Positions 12,601-20,979 of a stretch of DNA of 64,000 nucleotides are shown one piece after another. Within the stretch, counting starts at the first letter, position 1, and the number at the start of each line of letters is the position of its first letter. Under the pieces are notes generated by a model. The model was given only the letters and a program-made list of their open reading frames with translations, ran no database searches and had not been told where the DNA came from. The DNA is from Mesostigma viride (taxonomy: Eukaryota > Streptophyta > Mesostigmatophyceae > Mesostigmatales > Mesostigmataceae). The stretch covers positions 4,593,317 to 4,657,316 of the forward strand of contig RPFO01000310.1 in NCBI GenBank assembly GCA_009746045.1, in the 5' to 3' direction. The position numbers and the translations under genes are program-made.

Positions 12601-15600
12601 GCGAGTACTCACACAGGTATCTGCAAAGCACCACTGGTGCGGCGTGCGGACTAACACAGTGGGGGGAGGGAGGAAATGACCAAGAAGCCATGCTGCTGAT
12701 GCTGTGAGAACATCCTATTACAATGCTGCCAAGTCCACGCTGAGAATATTTCTGCTGACTCCCCCCGCTACGGTGCGAGAGAACCTGAGCGGCACTTGGC
12801 GCTCCACTGATGCAGCACGGCTGTGATCAAGCCTCATTTGTGGGCAAAAGCTACTATACTATAACCATGGCCCCTATCATAACCGGGTAGCGAGTGACAT
12901 GTTAACAGCGACGGGCTAAATTTGTCCGGTTAAGACGTGTTAAGGTGGGGCAAGATGCGCCGGGCACTTACCTCAGCATGTCCTCCTGTGATGTCACCAA
13001 GACCTCCCGCACGCCCACCAGCACGATGCCGCCGTCGCCCCGCTCGCGGATGGTGGCCGGCTCGACGCCCTGGGGGATGTCCCTGTGCGCCACCATGGGC
13101 CCCAGCAGGTCACGGATCTCCTCGTTGTACACCTCGATGTAGGAGCACCGGACCTGCAGGAGCGAGCAGCCGTCGCACACGAGGAGGAGAGAGTGATGGG
13201 ATGGATTAGGATGGACTTGTTGCATGGGCGATATGTTGATGGCCTGCGGCTGCGCAATCAATAAGATAAAATAAAATAAAGACGCGCTACTGAAAGACAC
13301 ACTGATAAAATGCGCTGTTCAAGGGGAAAGGGGGGACAGCAGTTTTGAGGGAGGGTGATGAGCGAGAGGCTTTTTCCTTTGAGGTTCAAGGGAACGTTGC
13401 CAAGAGGCTGTGGGGCCCTTGGGCATTTGAGCGCGGTTGTGTGGGTGGAGATATGGGCGCATGTATTTCAGGGCTGACAGGCCAGCCATCGAGCGATCCC
13501 AACCAAGTCAGCTCCGTGATCCTGGCCAACCCTGCTCCATTCCAATAGGCCATGGGAGCAGTCCTACAGCTAGCCATGTGCATGGCATTCAAAGCCCCCT
13601 CTCGTCACAGATGAGTTGAAGTAGCGACCAGCAGCCCTGATGATGCTACCATGCATCATCTGCACTGATCGTATCACACTAGCTTCAAACCACAGAGGTG
13701 GTGAGACCAGAAACCAGATTTGCCAAAGCAGGGACGACTATTGTGCCGATGCATTCTGGGTGGTACAGAGTCCGTTGGAGGGGCTGCGGCATGGCCAGGT
13801 CCGTTTGACTGCTGGTTCCCAGGCTCATGATGACATGTGGCGCGTGCAGGCACTCACACACACAACCACACACACATACATGCAGACACACACGTGCGCA
13901 CGCGCGCACACACACACACATGTACGAACGCACACACACGCGTGCACAAACACAAACCCTCCTAAAGGCACGAGCGGCCCTTCACACAAGCACACACACA
14001 CATGCATGCATGCACGCACGCACCGTGACGTCAGCGCAGCCAATTCTCTCGTCCACCGCATCAAAGACGTCGTAGACCACGCGCGGGATGACGCCCACCT
14101 CGTCCTCCAGCGCGTCCAAACAGTTGCCGCTGCCCATGGTGTACGTCTGCAAAGGGGGTGAGGGGAAGGGAGCAGCATCCATGATGTAGACTGTTAGCAT
14201 CGCATGATGTGACATGGAACGACAGCATTTCGCATGACCTGATAGGGAACGACAGCATCGCATGACCTGACATGGAACGAGAGCACCATGATGGTGATGT
14301 AGCATCGCATGGCACAGCATGGTACATTGACACGGTAGACACCAACTCGCCCGCTGGCCGATGCTGCCCTAGAGTGCACTTGCATTTCAAGACATAAGCT
14401 TGGAACGCAAGCAGGGTGGGGCTGGAGAGAACATACCATTAATGGGGAGATGATGGCATTTAAGGAGCAAGGGAGGAAGAGTCCCTTTCTGTAGATCCAT
14501 GCATCCTGCGTCTGCGCCAAGCCCTGCTCTGACAGCTGAACCAGGAACAAAGCAGGCGTAATAAGCAGGCGTTCAAGTGGAGTAACTGACAAGCCAAATC
14601 AGCCACTAGGTGGGAGTGTCCATGGCAAGAGGGCAACCCCTGCAGAAGCTCTACCACCCGTTCTGCCATGTAAAGCGCCGGGGCATGACCATGCAGCAGC
14701 TGTGTTCGCAGCCGCCTGTGTGGTGTTTGTGCTGTCTGCCACCCACCTTGCCCGACCCTGTCTGTCCGTAGGCAAACACAGTCGCGTTGTACCTGCAAGC
14801 ACGGACCACAACACACCGCACGTATGCATGTGGTAGCACACCGCACGCAGCCATGTCACGATGACGTCGGTCCCTGCAACCAGATGGTTTTTACAGTCTC
14901 AACAAAACTGCAAACATCCTCGACATGTGGCTGCCTTACGAGCTGCATCCCGCCTGATGGTATTTTTGCTACTGCGAAGCAGAAGGGAACCTCCTATCCT
15001 ATTGTTAACATCCTTCTATTTGCTACTGCGAAGCAGAAGGGAACCTCCTATCCTATTGTTAACATCCTTCTATCTGCTACTGCGAAGCAGAAGGGGACCT
15101 CCTATCCTATTGTTCACATCCTTCTAGACACTTCTCTTCTTGCTAGCCGCTACCATCATATCTCGTCATGCCAGCCCTGGGTCGTGTGTAAGTGACCATG
15201 GCCCCCCTTCGGCTACGGTGCTCCCCGGACCCCTATGTTCCACCAGGGTGCCCTCAAATGCCTTGAGGGTACGCTTGCATGGGCATTGCCGGCCACACAG
15301 TGCTGATTGTCTGGCCGGGGCCGGCCGGGGTTGCATGGTAGCATAAGGGGGCTATGATAACACACACGCGTCTTAGATAGTTGATACCAAAAGCCAGGAC
15401 GATACTTCAAAATTTTCATCAGATCTGTCATCAATCAGACTTCCATCCTGCTGGCATAGAAGCAGCAGCTTATAAATCGTTCCGATTGGTGCATCGCTTC
15501 AGATCCATAACTCTGCCTACGATGCCCCGTCCGTGAATTTAGGCCAGGAAACTTTCCAGCTGTAGTGAGAATGCCAAAGCCCCGTTGCCAGCTAACACCA

Positions 15601-16005
15601 TTGGCATCTACCTCTCCTTCATCGAAGCTACTCGGGAGTGACCGTGTTCTTATGGAAAGATCGCCACCATATCCTGGCATCCCTGTCTCGAATCACGAGT
15701 GTGTCTTCGTCGCGCAAATTTGCTTGACTGAGCGTTTGAGCCATTACACGGCGTATGCCGTCTTACCCATCGAAGCAGCTCTGCACTAGCGGGGCGACGC
15801 AGGATTGGTACACCGCTAGCTGGGTCGTTGCAGGCGCAAAGACCTTGTCAAACGTGAACCGTCTGTCCTTCCCAATAAGAATACTCCCCTGACGCTCGTC
15901 CACCTGCACACAGTCTGCGCAGCGCTGCATTCTCTCCACGGGTAGCTTAGGCCGCGCCCGGACAGCAACCCGCACCCTGGTATCGGACCCGTCATCCTCC
16001 CACAT
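690..16005 (-). CDS. Kinesin-4 type motor protein (KIF4/KIF21/FRA1-like), 21 exons
   Basis: ATP-driven microtubule motor. Exons, 5' to 3' on the minus strand: 16005-15767, 14792-14747, 14146-14024, 13153-12972, 12522-12312, 11908-11799, 11201-11129, 10122-10076, 9332-9197, 8469-8360, 7627-7471, 6990-6919, 6275-6201, 5459-5399, 4780-4740, 3204-3136, 2712-2638, 2039-1952, 1801-1775, 1092-1040, 791-690. Intron phases agree throughout, giving about 698 aa. The motor domain (residues 1-345) has P-loop GQTGSGK (89-95), switch [10 protein letters not shown], switch II DLAGSER (269-275), [14 protein letters not shown], and the kinesin-4-like LGNVISALG and [20 protein letters not shown] neck follows ([14 protein letters not shown]), then coiled coil with [15 protein letters not shown]. 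The start is the ATG in [19 protein letters not shown]. One intron (6918-6276) appears to use a GC donor (CAG|GCACGT). The motor is certain; the last three exons are less so. The tail is shorter than in most kinesin-4s. Confidence 0.9.
1289..1402. repeat. Three imperfect ~41-bp tandem copies in a kinesin intron
   Basis: The core AGCTCGACAGCCTGAATAAG occurs at about 1291, 1333 and 1373 (AGTTCGACAG in the third copy), separated by GTGACGGCTG. It lies in the intron between the exons at 1092 and 1775. Confidence 0.85.
3428..4190. repeat. 30-bp minisatellite, ~25 copies, kinesin intron
   Basis: The unit is GGATCAGCGATGACTATATA plus GCTTTGTGAA, exactly 30 bp, so two copies fill each 60-base line. 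Variants (ACTTGTGATG for ATCAGCGATG, GTTGTG for TTTGTG) are interspersed. A 287-codon open frame across it on the minus strand is a repeat artefact. It occupies the intron between exons 4780-4740 and 3204-3136. Confidence 0.95.
5584..5981. repeat. 50-bp minisatellite, ~8 copies, kinesin intron
   Basis: The 50-bp unit begins TTGGTTCATGATGAGGTTTA and continues GCATGGACACGAGGCCAGTA, then TATCAGCTAC. Copies drift progressively toward the right end. It lies in the intron between exons 6275-6201 and 5459-5399. Confidence 0.93.
6081..6120. repeat. Perfect 15-bp inverted repeat with 10-nt loop
   Basis: Arms TGTACACATCCAGTG (6081-6095) and CACTGGATGTGTACA (6106-6120) are exact reverse complements. 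The hairpin lies in a kinesin intron about 80 bp downstream of the exon at 6201-6275. It may be the remnant of a short TIR element; function unknown. Confidence 0.85.
8814..9002. repeat. 10-bp minisatellite (GAATGGGGGC)n, ~19 copies
   Basis: Units are GAATGGGGGC, GAATGGGGGT or CAATGGGGGC, grading into CAATGGTGGC at the left. It is G-rich on the plus strand and lies in the kinesin intron between exons 9332-9197 and 8469-8360. Overlapping open frames (His-Ser-Pro-Pro repeats) are artefacts. Confidence 0.93.
10226..10727. repeat. 45-bp minisatellite, 11 copies, kinesin intron
   Basis: The 45-bp unit begins GAATCAGAAACAACATCGCA, then ATCCCATGCATACCCCAGAA, then CAAAT. Two copies carry an extra CAA (ACAACAAAT). 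It lies in the intron between exons 11201-11129 and 10122-10076. Confidence 0.95.
11457..11795. repeat. ~30-bp degenerate minisatellite around a telomere tract
   Basis: Degenerate copies of CATGCTGGTAGCAGATCA + TTCCCATTAGC occur on both sides of the CCCTAAA tract at 11633-11710. One copy is separated by a longer spacer containing CATCGCGTGTGTGGTG, repeated near 11779 as CATCGTGTGTGTGGTG. It lies in the kinesin intron just downstream of the exon carrying DLAGSER. Confidence 0.8.
11633..11710. repeat. Interstitial plant-type telomere repeat (CCCTAAA)11
   Basis: Eleven uninterrupted copies of CCCTAAA, the C-rich strand of the TTTAGGG telomere repeat of land plants and many green algae. The tract is internal, lies within a kinesin intron, and is embedded in a different minisatellite. 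It may be a scar of telomerase-mediated break repair (inference). Confidence 0.97.
13850..14018. repeat. CA/CACG-rich microsatellite, kinesin intron
   Basis: Imperfect (CA)n and CACG(CA)n sequence, ending in CATGCATGCATGCACGCACG immediately beside the donor of the exon at 14024-14146. The donor (CACG|GTGCGTGCGTGC) merges into the repeat. Confidence 0.85.
14200..14310. repeat. Short degenerate repeats (CATCGCATGACCTGACATGG)
   Basis: Four to five degenerate copies of a ~28-bp motif, GCATCGCATGACCTGACATG + GAACGACA, in the kinesin intron between the exons at 14146 and 14747. Confidence 0.7.
14964..15126. repeat. 54-bp tandem repeat, 3 copies, kinesin first intron
   Basis: The unit begins TTTGCTACTGCGAAGCAGAA and ends TAACATCCTTCTA; the third copy has two or three substitutions. 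The CTGCGAAGCAG portion is itself palindromic. It lies in the first intron (14793-15766). Confidence 0.92.
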
Positions 16006-16576
16006 TCTGCTTGCACCTAAAACGACGCCCAAAATGAATTTCTTACAAGGCTACAACTTTAATCACGTAGTTCTGCATATCATCGCGGCCACTGCGCACA
16101 TATCATCGCTGACGACTAGGCGGTCTCCACCTAGCAAGAGGGATGGGAGACACTAAACTACATCGTGCTCTTTGGTCTCATCGCCTGCTTACTAAAGGTA
16201 GATTGCGTCGTGCTCCTTCTAGGGTCGAAATCCTCCTATTCATTATTCTGCAATCGTGCCATTGGATGTCATGCTTGCGTGTATGGTAATTATTCCCTTT
16301 ACCAGGGTGAAGTGCATGAGAAATGATGCAAGTCATTTTTGCTTGTGCGTCCACCGCAATCGTTTTGGTGCGCGTTCAACGGGTCAAATTTGGCGCCAAA
16401 TGGACTCCTGTTTTACACTATTGGTGAGCTATCTTCCGTACAGACCGTACCGCATCGACGTGGACGGCGACCACGAAGACACTCATTCACATGTCACAAC
16501 CACGCATGTGAGGCATCGAATGCCATCGTGGTGATCATCAACGTCTTTTCACTTTTGGCACGTGGGGACCGCGTAG
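16006..16576. promoter_or_regulatory. Kinesin upstream region; left half of an interrupted divergent intergenic region
   Basis: 571 bp between the kinesin start codon and the left target duplication of the giant element. No TATA box or other motif is convincing. It should contain the kinesin promoter and 5' UTR (inference from position). The last 10 bases, 16567-16576, are GACCGCGTAG, repeated at 32999-33008. Confidence 0.5.
16567..16576. repeat. Target-site duplication, left copy (GACCGCGTAG)
   Basis: This 10-bp direct repeat is identical to 32999-33008 and abuts the inverted-repeat termini, which both read GGTATTTC inward. Confidence 0.85.
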
Positions 16577-18971
16577 GGTATTTCTTATTCCGGGGCCCAA
16601 TGGCCGGCGCCGCGCCAGACTCGCCCGCGTTTGGGCTTTGGGCGTCTTGGAATTTGGCTTTGGGCGTCTTGGAAGTTGGCTTTGGGCGTTTGCTCTTTTG
16701 GCAGATTTCTACACTACACTGGTACTACGTAAAAAAGCACAGACTGGTGCGACGTAACATTTTTAAACTTGGTAAAATTACCGCCGCACAGCCAGCCAGA
16801 ACTGGACAAGGTGATGGCCGCAAGTAGTCGTTGCTGGGCTATCGTATTTGTAGCATGGGGCGTTTCACCGAGTCTACGGTTAGCATGATGGGGAGGATTC
16901 CTAACCTTCATTATGTGGGTTAAGTAGGGGTGCTCATAGTGGCCGGTTTCCCTCGCTTCCTTGTAAACCAGGCTCTGCGTCAAGATCACAGACGACCGGG
17001 TAAGTAGTTGTTCCAGTCTGTTCTAGTTTGTATGACGCCTGCTATTAGGCGTTCTTGTTATTGTCGTTCATCATCGCCGTGACCGTCGTGGCCAGCAGCG
17101 TGCTTTTTTTACATACCGGATGGTGTCGACTTGTTTATTGATAGCGCATTGGTGAATATCGCTGCATGGAGGAATATCGGCTACAACCCGCGGGAAAGTG
17201 CTGGCTCCAATGTTCTTTTTGTATGCAGGATGACGGCACTGCCAAGCCGGAGACGAATATGACGCTCGTTATAATGCCAGTCATTCAGACCGACTGCGCG
17301 ACTGGTTGTGGGATACACGTTCCTGGTTGTGGGATGTGTTCCTTGTTGTGGGATACTTGTTCCTGGTTGTGGGATGCACGTTCCTGGTTGTGGGATAGTC
17401 GTTCCTGGTTGTGGGATGTGTTCCTGGTTGTGGGATACTTGTTCCTTGTTGTGGGATGCACGTTCCTGGTTGTGGGAAACACGTTCCTGGTTGTGGGATG
17501 TGTTCCTGGTTGTGGGATACTTGTTCCTGGTTGTGGGATACACGTTCCTGGTTGTGGGATGCACGTTCCTGGTTGTGGGATGTGTTCCTGGTTGTAGGAT
17601 ACTTGTTCCTGGTTGTGGGATGTGTTCCTGGTTGTGGGATGCACGTTCCTTGTGTTGCTGGTTGCGGGATGTGTTCCTTGTTGTGGGATACTTGTTCCTG
17701 GTTGTGGGAAACACGTTCCTAGTTGTAGGATACACGTTCCTGGTTGTGGGAAACACGTTCCTGGTTGTAGGATACACGTTCCTGGTTGTGGGAAACACGT
17801 TCCTGGTTGTGGGAAACACGTTCCTGGTTGTGGGATACTTGTTCCTGGTTGTGGGAAACACGTTCCTGGTTGTAGGATACACGTTCCTGGTTGTGGGAAA
17901 CACGTTCCTGGTGGTGGGAAACACGTTCCTGGTTGTAGGATACACGTTCCTGGTTGTGGGAAACACGTTCCTGGTTGTAGGATACACGTTCCTGGTGGTG
18001 GGAAACACGTTCCTGGTTGTGGGAAACACGTTCCTGGTTGTGGGATACTTGTTCCTGGTTGTAGGATACACGTTCCTGGTTGTGGGAAACACGTTCATGG
18101 TTGTGGGAAACACGTTCCTGGTTGTGGGAAACACGTTCCTGGTTGTGGGAAACACGTTCCTGGTTGTAGGATACACGTTCCTGGTTGTGGGAAACACGTT
18201 CCTGGTTGTGGGAAACACGTTCCTGGTTGTAGGATACACGTTCCTGGTTGTGGGAAACACGTTCCTGGTTGTAGGATACTCGTTCCTGGTTGTGGGATAG
18301 TCGTTCCTGGTTGTGGGATACTTGTTCTTGGTTGTGGGAAACACGTTCCTGGTTGTGGGAAACACGTTCCTGGTTGTGGGAAACACGTTGCTGGTTGTGG
18401 GAAACACGTTCTTGCTTGTAGGATACTTGTTCCTGGTTGTGGGAAACACGTTCCTGGTTGTGGGAAACACGTTGATGGTTGTGGGAAACACGTTCCTGGT
18501 TGTGGGATACACGTTCCTGGTTGTGGGAAACACGTTCCTGGTTGTGGGAAACACGTTCCTGGTTGTAGGATACTTGTTCCTGGTTGTGGGAAACACGTTC
18601 CTGGTTGTGGGCTGCACGTTCCTGGTTGTGGGATACACGTTCCTGGTTGTGGGATGCACGTTCCTAGTTGTGGGATAGTCGAGCCTAGTTGTGGGATGTG
18701 TTCCTGGTCCAAATATAAAGGGGCACGGGAATTAGCGATAGCAGAGGGGGCTCGGGAATAACGTTAGCAGAGGGGCACGGGCACTAACGTTAGTGAAGGG
18801 GCACGGGCACTAACGTTAGCAGAGGGGGCTGGGCACTAACGTTAGTAAAGGGGCACGGGCACTAACGTTAGCAGAGGGGGCTGGGCACTATCGTTAGTAA
18901 AGGGGCACGGGCACTAACGATAGCAGAGGGGGCTGGGCACTAACGTTAGTAAAGGGGCACGGGCACTAACG
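16577..18971 (+). repeat. Left terminal inverted repeat, ~2.4 kb
   Basis: It matches 32998-30574 in inverse orientation. Order from outside: ~730 bp of unique sequence (including a GGCTTTGGGCGTCTTGGAA direct duplication near 16640-16690), the 21-bp array (17306-18707), a short spacer CCAAATATAAAGG, then the first units of the AACGTTAG array. The right arm carries about 8 extra bases (TGTGTCAC) in the outer part, and the array lengths differ. Confidence 0.93.
17306..18707. repeat. 21-bp minisatellite of the left TIR, ~67 copies
   Basis: The unit is CCTGGTTGTGGGAWACACGTT, with alternating sub-types GGGAAACACG, GGGATACACG, AGGATACACG, GGGATACTTG, GGGATGCACG and GGGATGTG. Because 21 is divisible by 3, several frames stay open for hundreds of codons on both strands. 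These are artefacts, not genes. Confidence 0.97.
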
Positions 18972-19455
18972 TTAGCAGAGGGGCACGGGCACTAACGTTA
19001 GTAAAGGGGCACGGGCACTAACGTTAGCAGAGGGGGCTGGGCACTAACGTTAGTAAAGGGGCACAGGCACTAACGTTAGCAGAGGGGCACGAGCACTAAC
19101 GTTAGTAAAGGGGCGCGGGCACTAACGTTAACAGAGGGGGTGTGGGAATAAAGTTAGTGAAGGGGGGTGGGCATTAACGATAGCAGGGGGGGGAGGGCAC
19201 TTACGTTAGCAGAGGGGTGTGGGAACTAATGTTAGCAAAGGAGGGGGGGCACTAACGTTAGCAGAGGGGGCTGGGCACTAACGTTAGTAAAGGGGCACGG
19301 GCACTAACGTTAGCAGAGGGGGATGGGCACTAACGTTAGTAAAGGGGCACGGGCACTAACGTTAGCAGAGGGGTGTGGGAACTAATGTTAGCAAAGGAGG
19401 GGGGGGCACTAACGTTAGCAGAGGGGGCTGGGCACTAACGTTAGCAGAGGGGTTG
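18740..19455. repeat. ~27-bp AACGTT-containing minisatellite
   Basis: The unit is GGGCACTAACGTTAGCAGAG + GGGGCTG, alternating with GGGCACTAACGTTAGTAAAG + GGGCAC, about 26 units. Each unit contains the palindrome CTAACGTTAG. The first ~9 units belong to the inverted repeat and recur at 30574-30800; the remainder exists only on the left. Confidence 0.92.
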
Positions 19456-19461
19456 TGGGAA

Positions 19462-19855
19462 TTAGGGCCACGCACTGCCGGCAGTTACCACTCCCTGTGA
19501 TGATTGCATGGATGGCTTGTGGGTTCTGGCATGGGGTAGCACTGCCGGCAGTTACCACTCCTTGTGATGACTGCATGTCCCCGGCTTGTGTGTTCTTGCA
19601 TGGGGTGGCACTGCCGGCAGTTACCACTCCTTGTGATGACTGCATGTCCCCTTGACGCAAGGACGGCTTGTGGGGTCTTGCATGGCGTGGCACTGCCGGC
19701 AGTCACCACTCCTTGTGATGACTGCATGTCCCCGGCTTGTGTGTTCTTGCATGGGGTGGCACTGCCGGCAGTTACCACTCCTTGTGATGCCTGCATGTCC
19801 CCTTTATGCAAGGACGGCTTGTGGGGTCTTGCATGGGGTGGCACTGCCGGCAGAG
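19462..19855. repeat. Alternating ~64/77-bp tandem repeat with CTGCCGGCAG palindrome
   Basis: Five copies of GCACTGCCGGCAGTTACCAC followed by TCCTTGTGATGACTGCATGT and then either CCCCGGCTTGTG or CCCCTTGACGCAAGGACGGC. The last CTGCCGGCAG runs directly into a further short stretch of the 21-bp TIR unit (19860-20010). Confidence 0.88.
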
Positions 19856-20228
19856 GATACTTGTTCCTGGTTGTGGGATACACGTTCCTAGTTGTGGGAT
19901 AGTCGTTCCTGGTTGTGGGATACTTGTTCCTGGTGGTGGGAAACACGTTCCTGCTTGTGGGATACTCGTTCCTGCTTGTGGGATGCACGTTCCTGGTTGT
20001 GGGATACTTGTTCCTTCACATGTTCGCCGTTATTCCTCCATGCAGTTATTCCTACACGCACATCAAGATAGAGCTATTAAATATTTCCTTGTACATCCAA
20101 TGATGCTACGTCTTGGCTATGCTCACATTACTTGCCCACGCTCCTTGTTATGATAAGCTCACATGGGTCTCATTGCACCCACAGATCTTGCAGGATCGTT
20201 TAGCGTGTCCGATTGCAGCTGTGGCATT

Positions 20229-20427
20229 AATTAATTAATTAATTAATTAGACTCGTGCTCCCGTTTGGGAGTCACGCAGCTGTGGCATGCCTCTAGCATG
20301 AAGGAGAAAGGGGGTCTCTGACCTTCCTTCCTGTTGTGCAAACAAAGGGATGAAAGGCAGTTCGGGCTCCGTGACTCCCCAACGGGAGCACGAGTCTAAT
20401 TAATTAATTAATTAATTAATTAATTAC
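20229..20427. mobile_element. ~200-bp short TIR element (MITE-like) flanked by (TTAA)n
   Basis: Terminal inverted repeats AGACTCGTGCTCCCGTTTGG (from 20249) and its near-perfect complement ending at 20398 enclose ~110 bp. Both ends abut (TTAA)n runs. A related half (AGACACGCGCTCCCGTTGTG) occurs at 48155 beside another (TTAA)n run, so this is a dispersed family. No coding capacity. Confidence 0.7.
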
Positions 20428-20966
20428 CTACCTACCTGACCTACCTATCAAGTTCTAACTAGCTCACTAGCTAACTAACTGACTAACTATTTTAACTAAG
20501 TAAGTACTAACTAACTACTAACTAAACAACCCCCGTTGCTCTGCCGAACTAAGTAGATGCCCTTCGATTAAAACGCACAAATCGTGAATGATGCAAGCTA
20601 CCGTGCCGACGCACAATTGATTCTTGCCCCCCTACGCGTCTAAATCTTGTATTGTTGTCAGTAAGCGCTCAACGTGCATGGGGCTAGCTGCCCAAATATG
20701 AGATTCCACGGACAACACCGAAAATGAGAAACCACAGTAGCTACCAGCAAGTTACGAACACAGGACCTCCCTAAATCTAGTATCAAGTAACGTTATTTCC
20801 CCGTTTCGACGAACTTGGTCCATTCACATTTATAGCGGTGAATTAATTGTCACACCTTGCTCAGGCAAAGTGCGCCAAGTCCTACAGCATGTCTCCCCAT
20901 GTCATTCACTTAAATAAGGAAGGGAAATGTAAAGCCATGCATCGTGAAGCCGCGTATGAAAGGGCA
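20428..20966. other. Non-coding element interior; CTAACT-rich at left
   Basis: 20428-20530 is low-complexity ACTAACTAAC sequence. The rest shows no convincing gene or repeat. Confidence 0.6.
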
Positions 20967-20979
20967 TAACCACCCAAAT

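Noticed and set aside
13850-14178. Cys/Val-rich and Thr/His-rich open frames across the CA repeat
   Set aside because: Microsatellite artefacts; the real kinesin exon here is only 14024-14146 on the minus strand.
17181-18761. Open frames of 300-490 codons on both strands (Asn-Val-Phe-Pro-Thr-Thr-Arg repeats and similar)
   Set aside because: They are the 21-bp minisatellite of the left inverted repeat read in each frame. They occur on both strands and again in the right arm. No start context, no unique domain.
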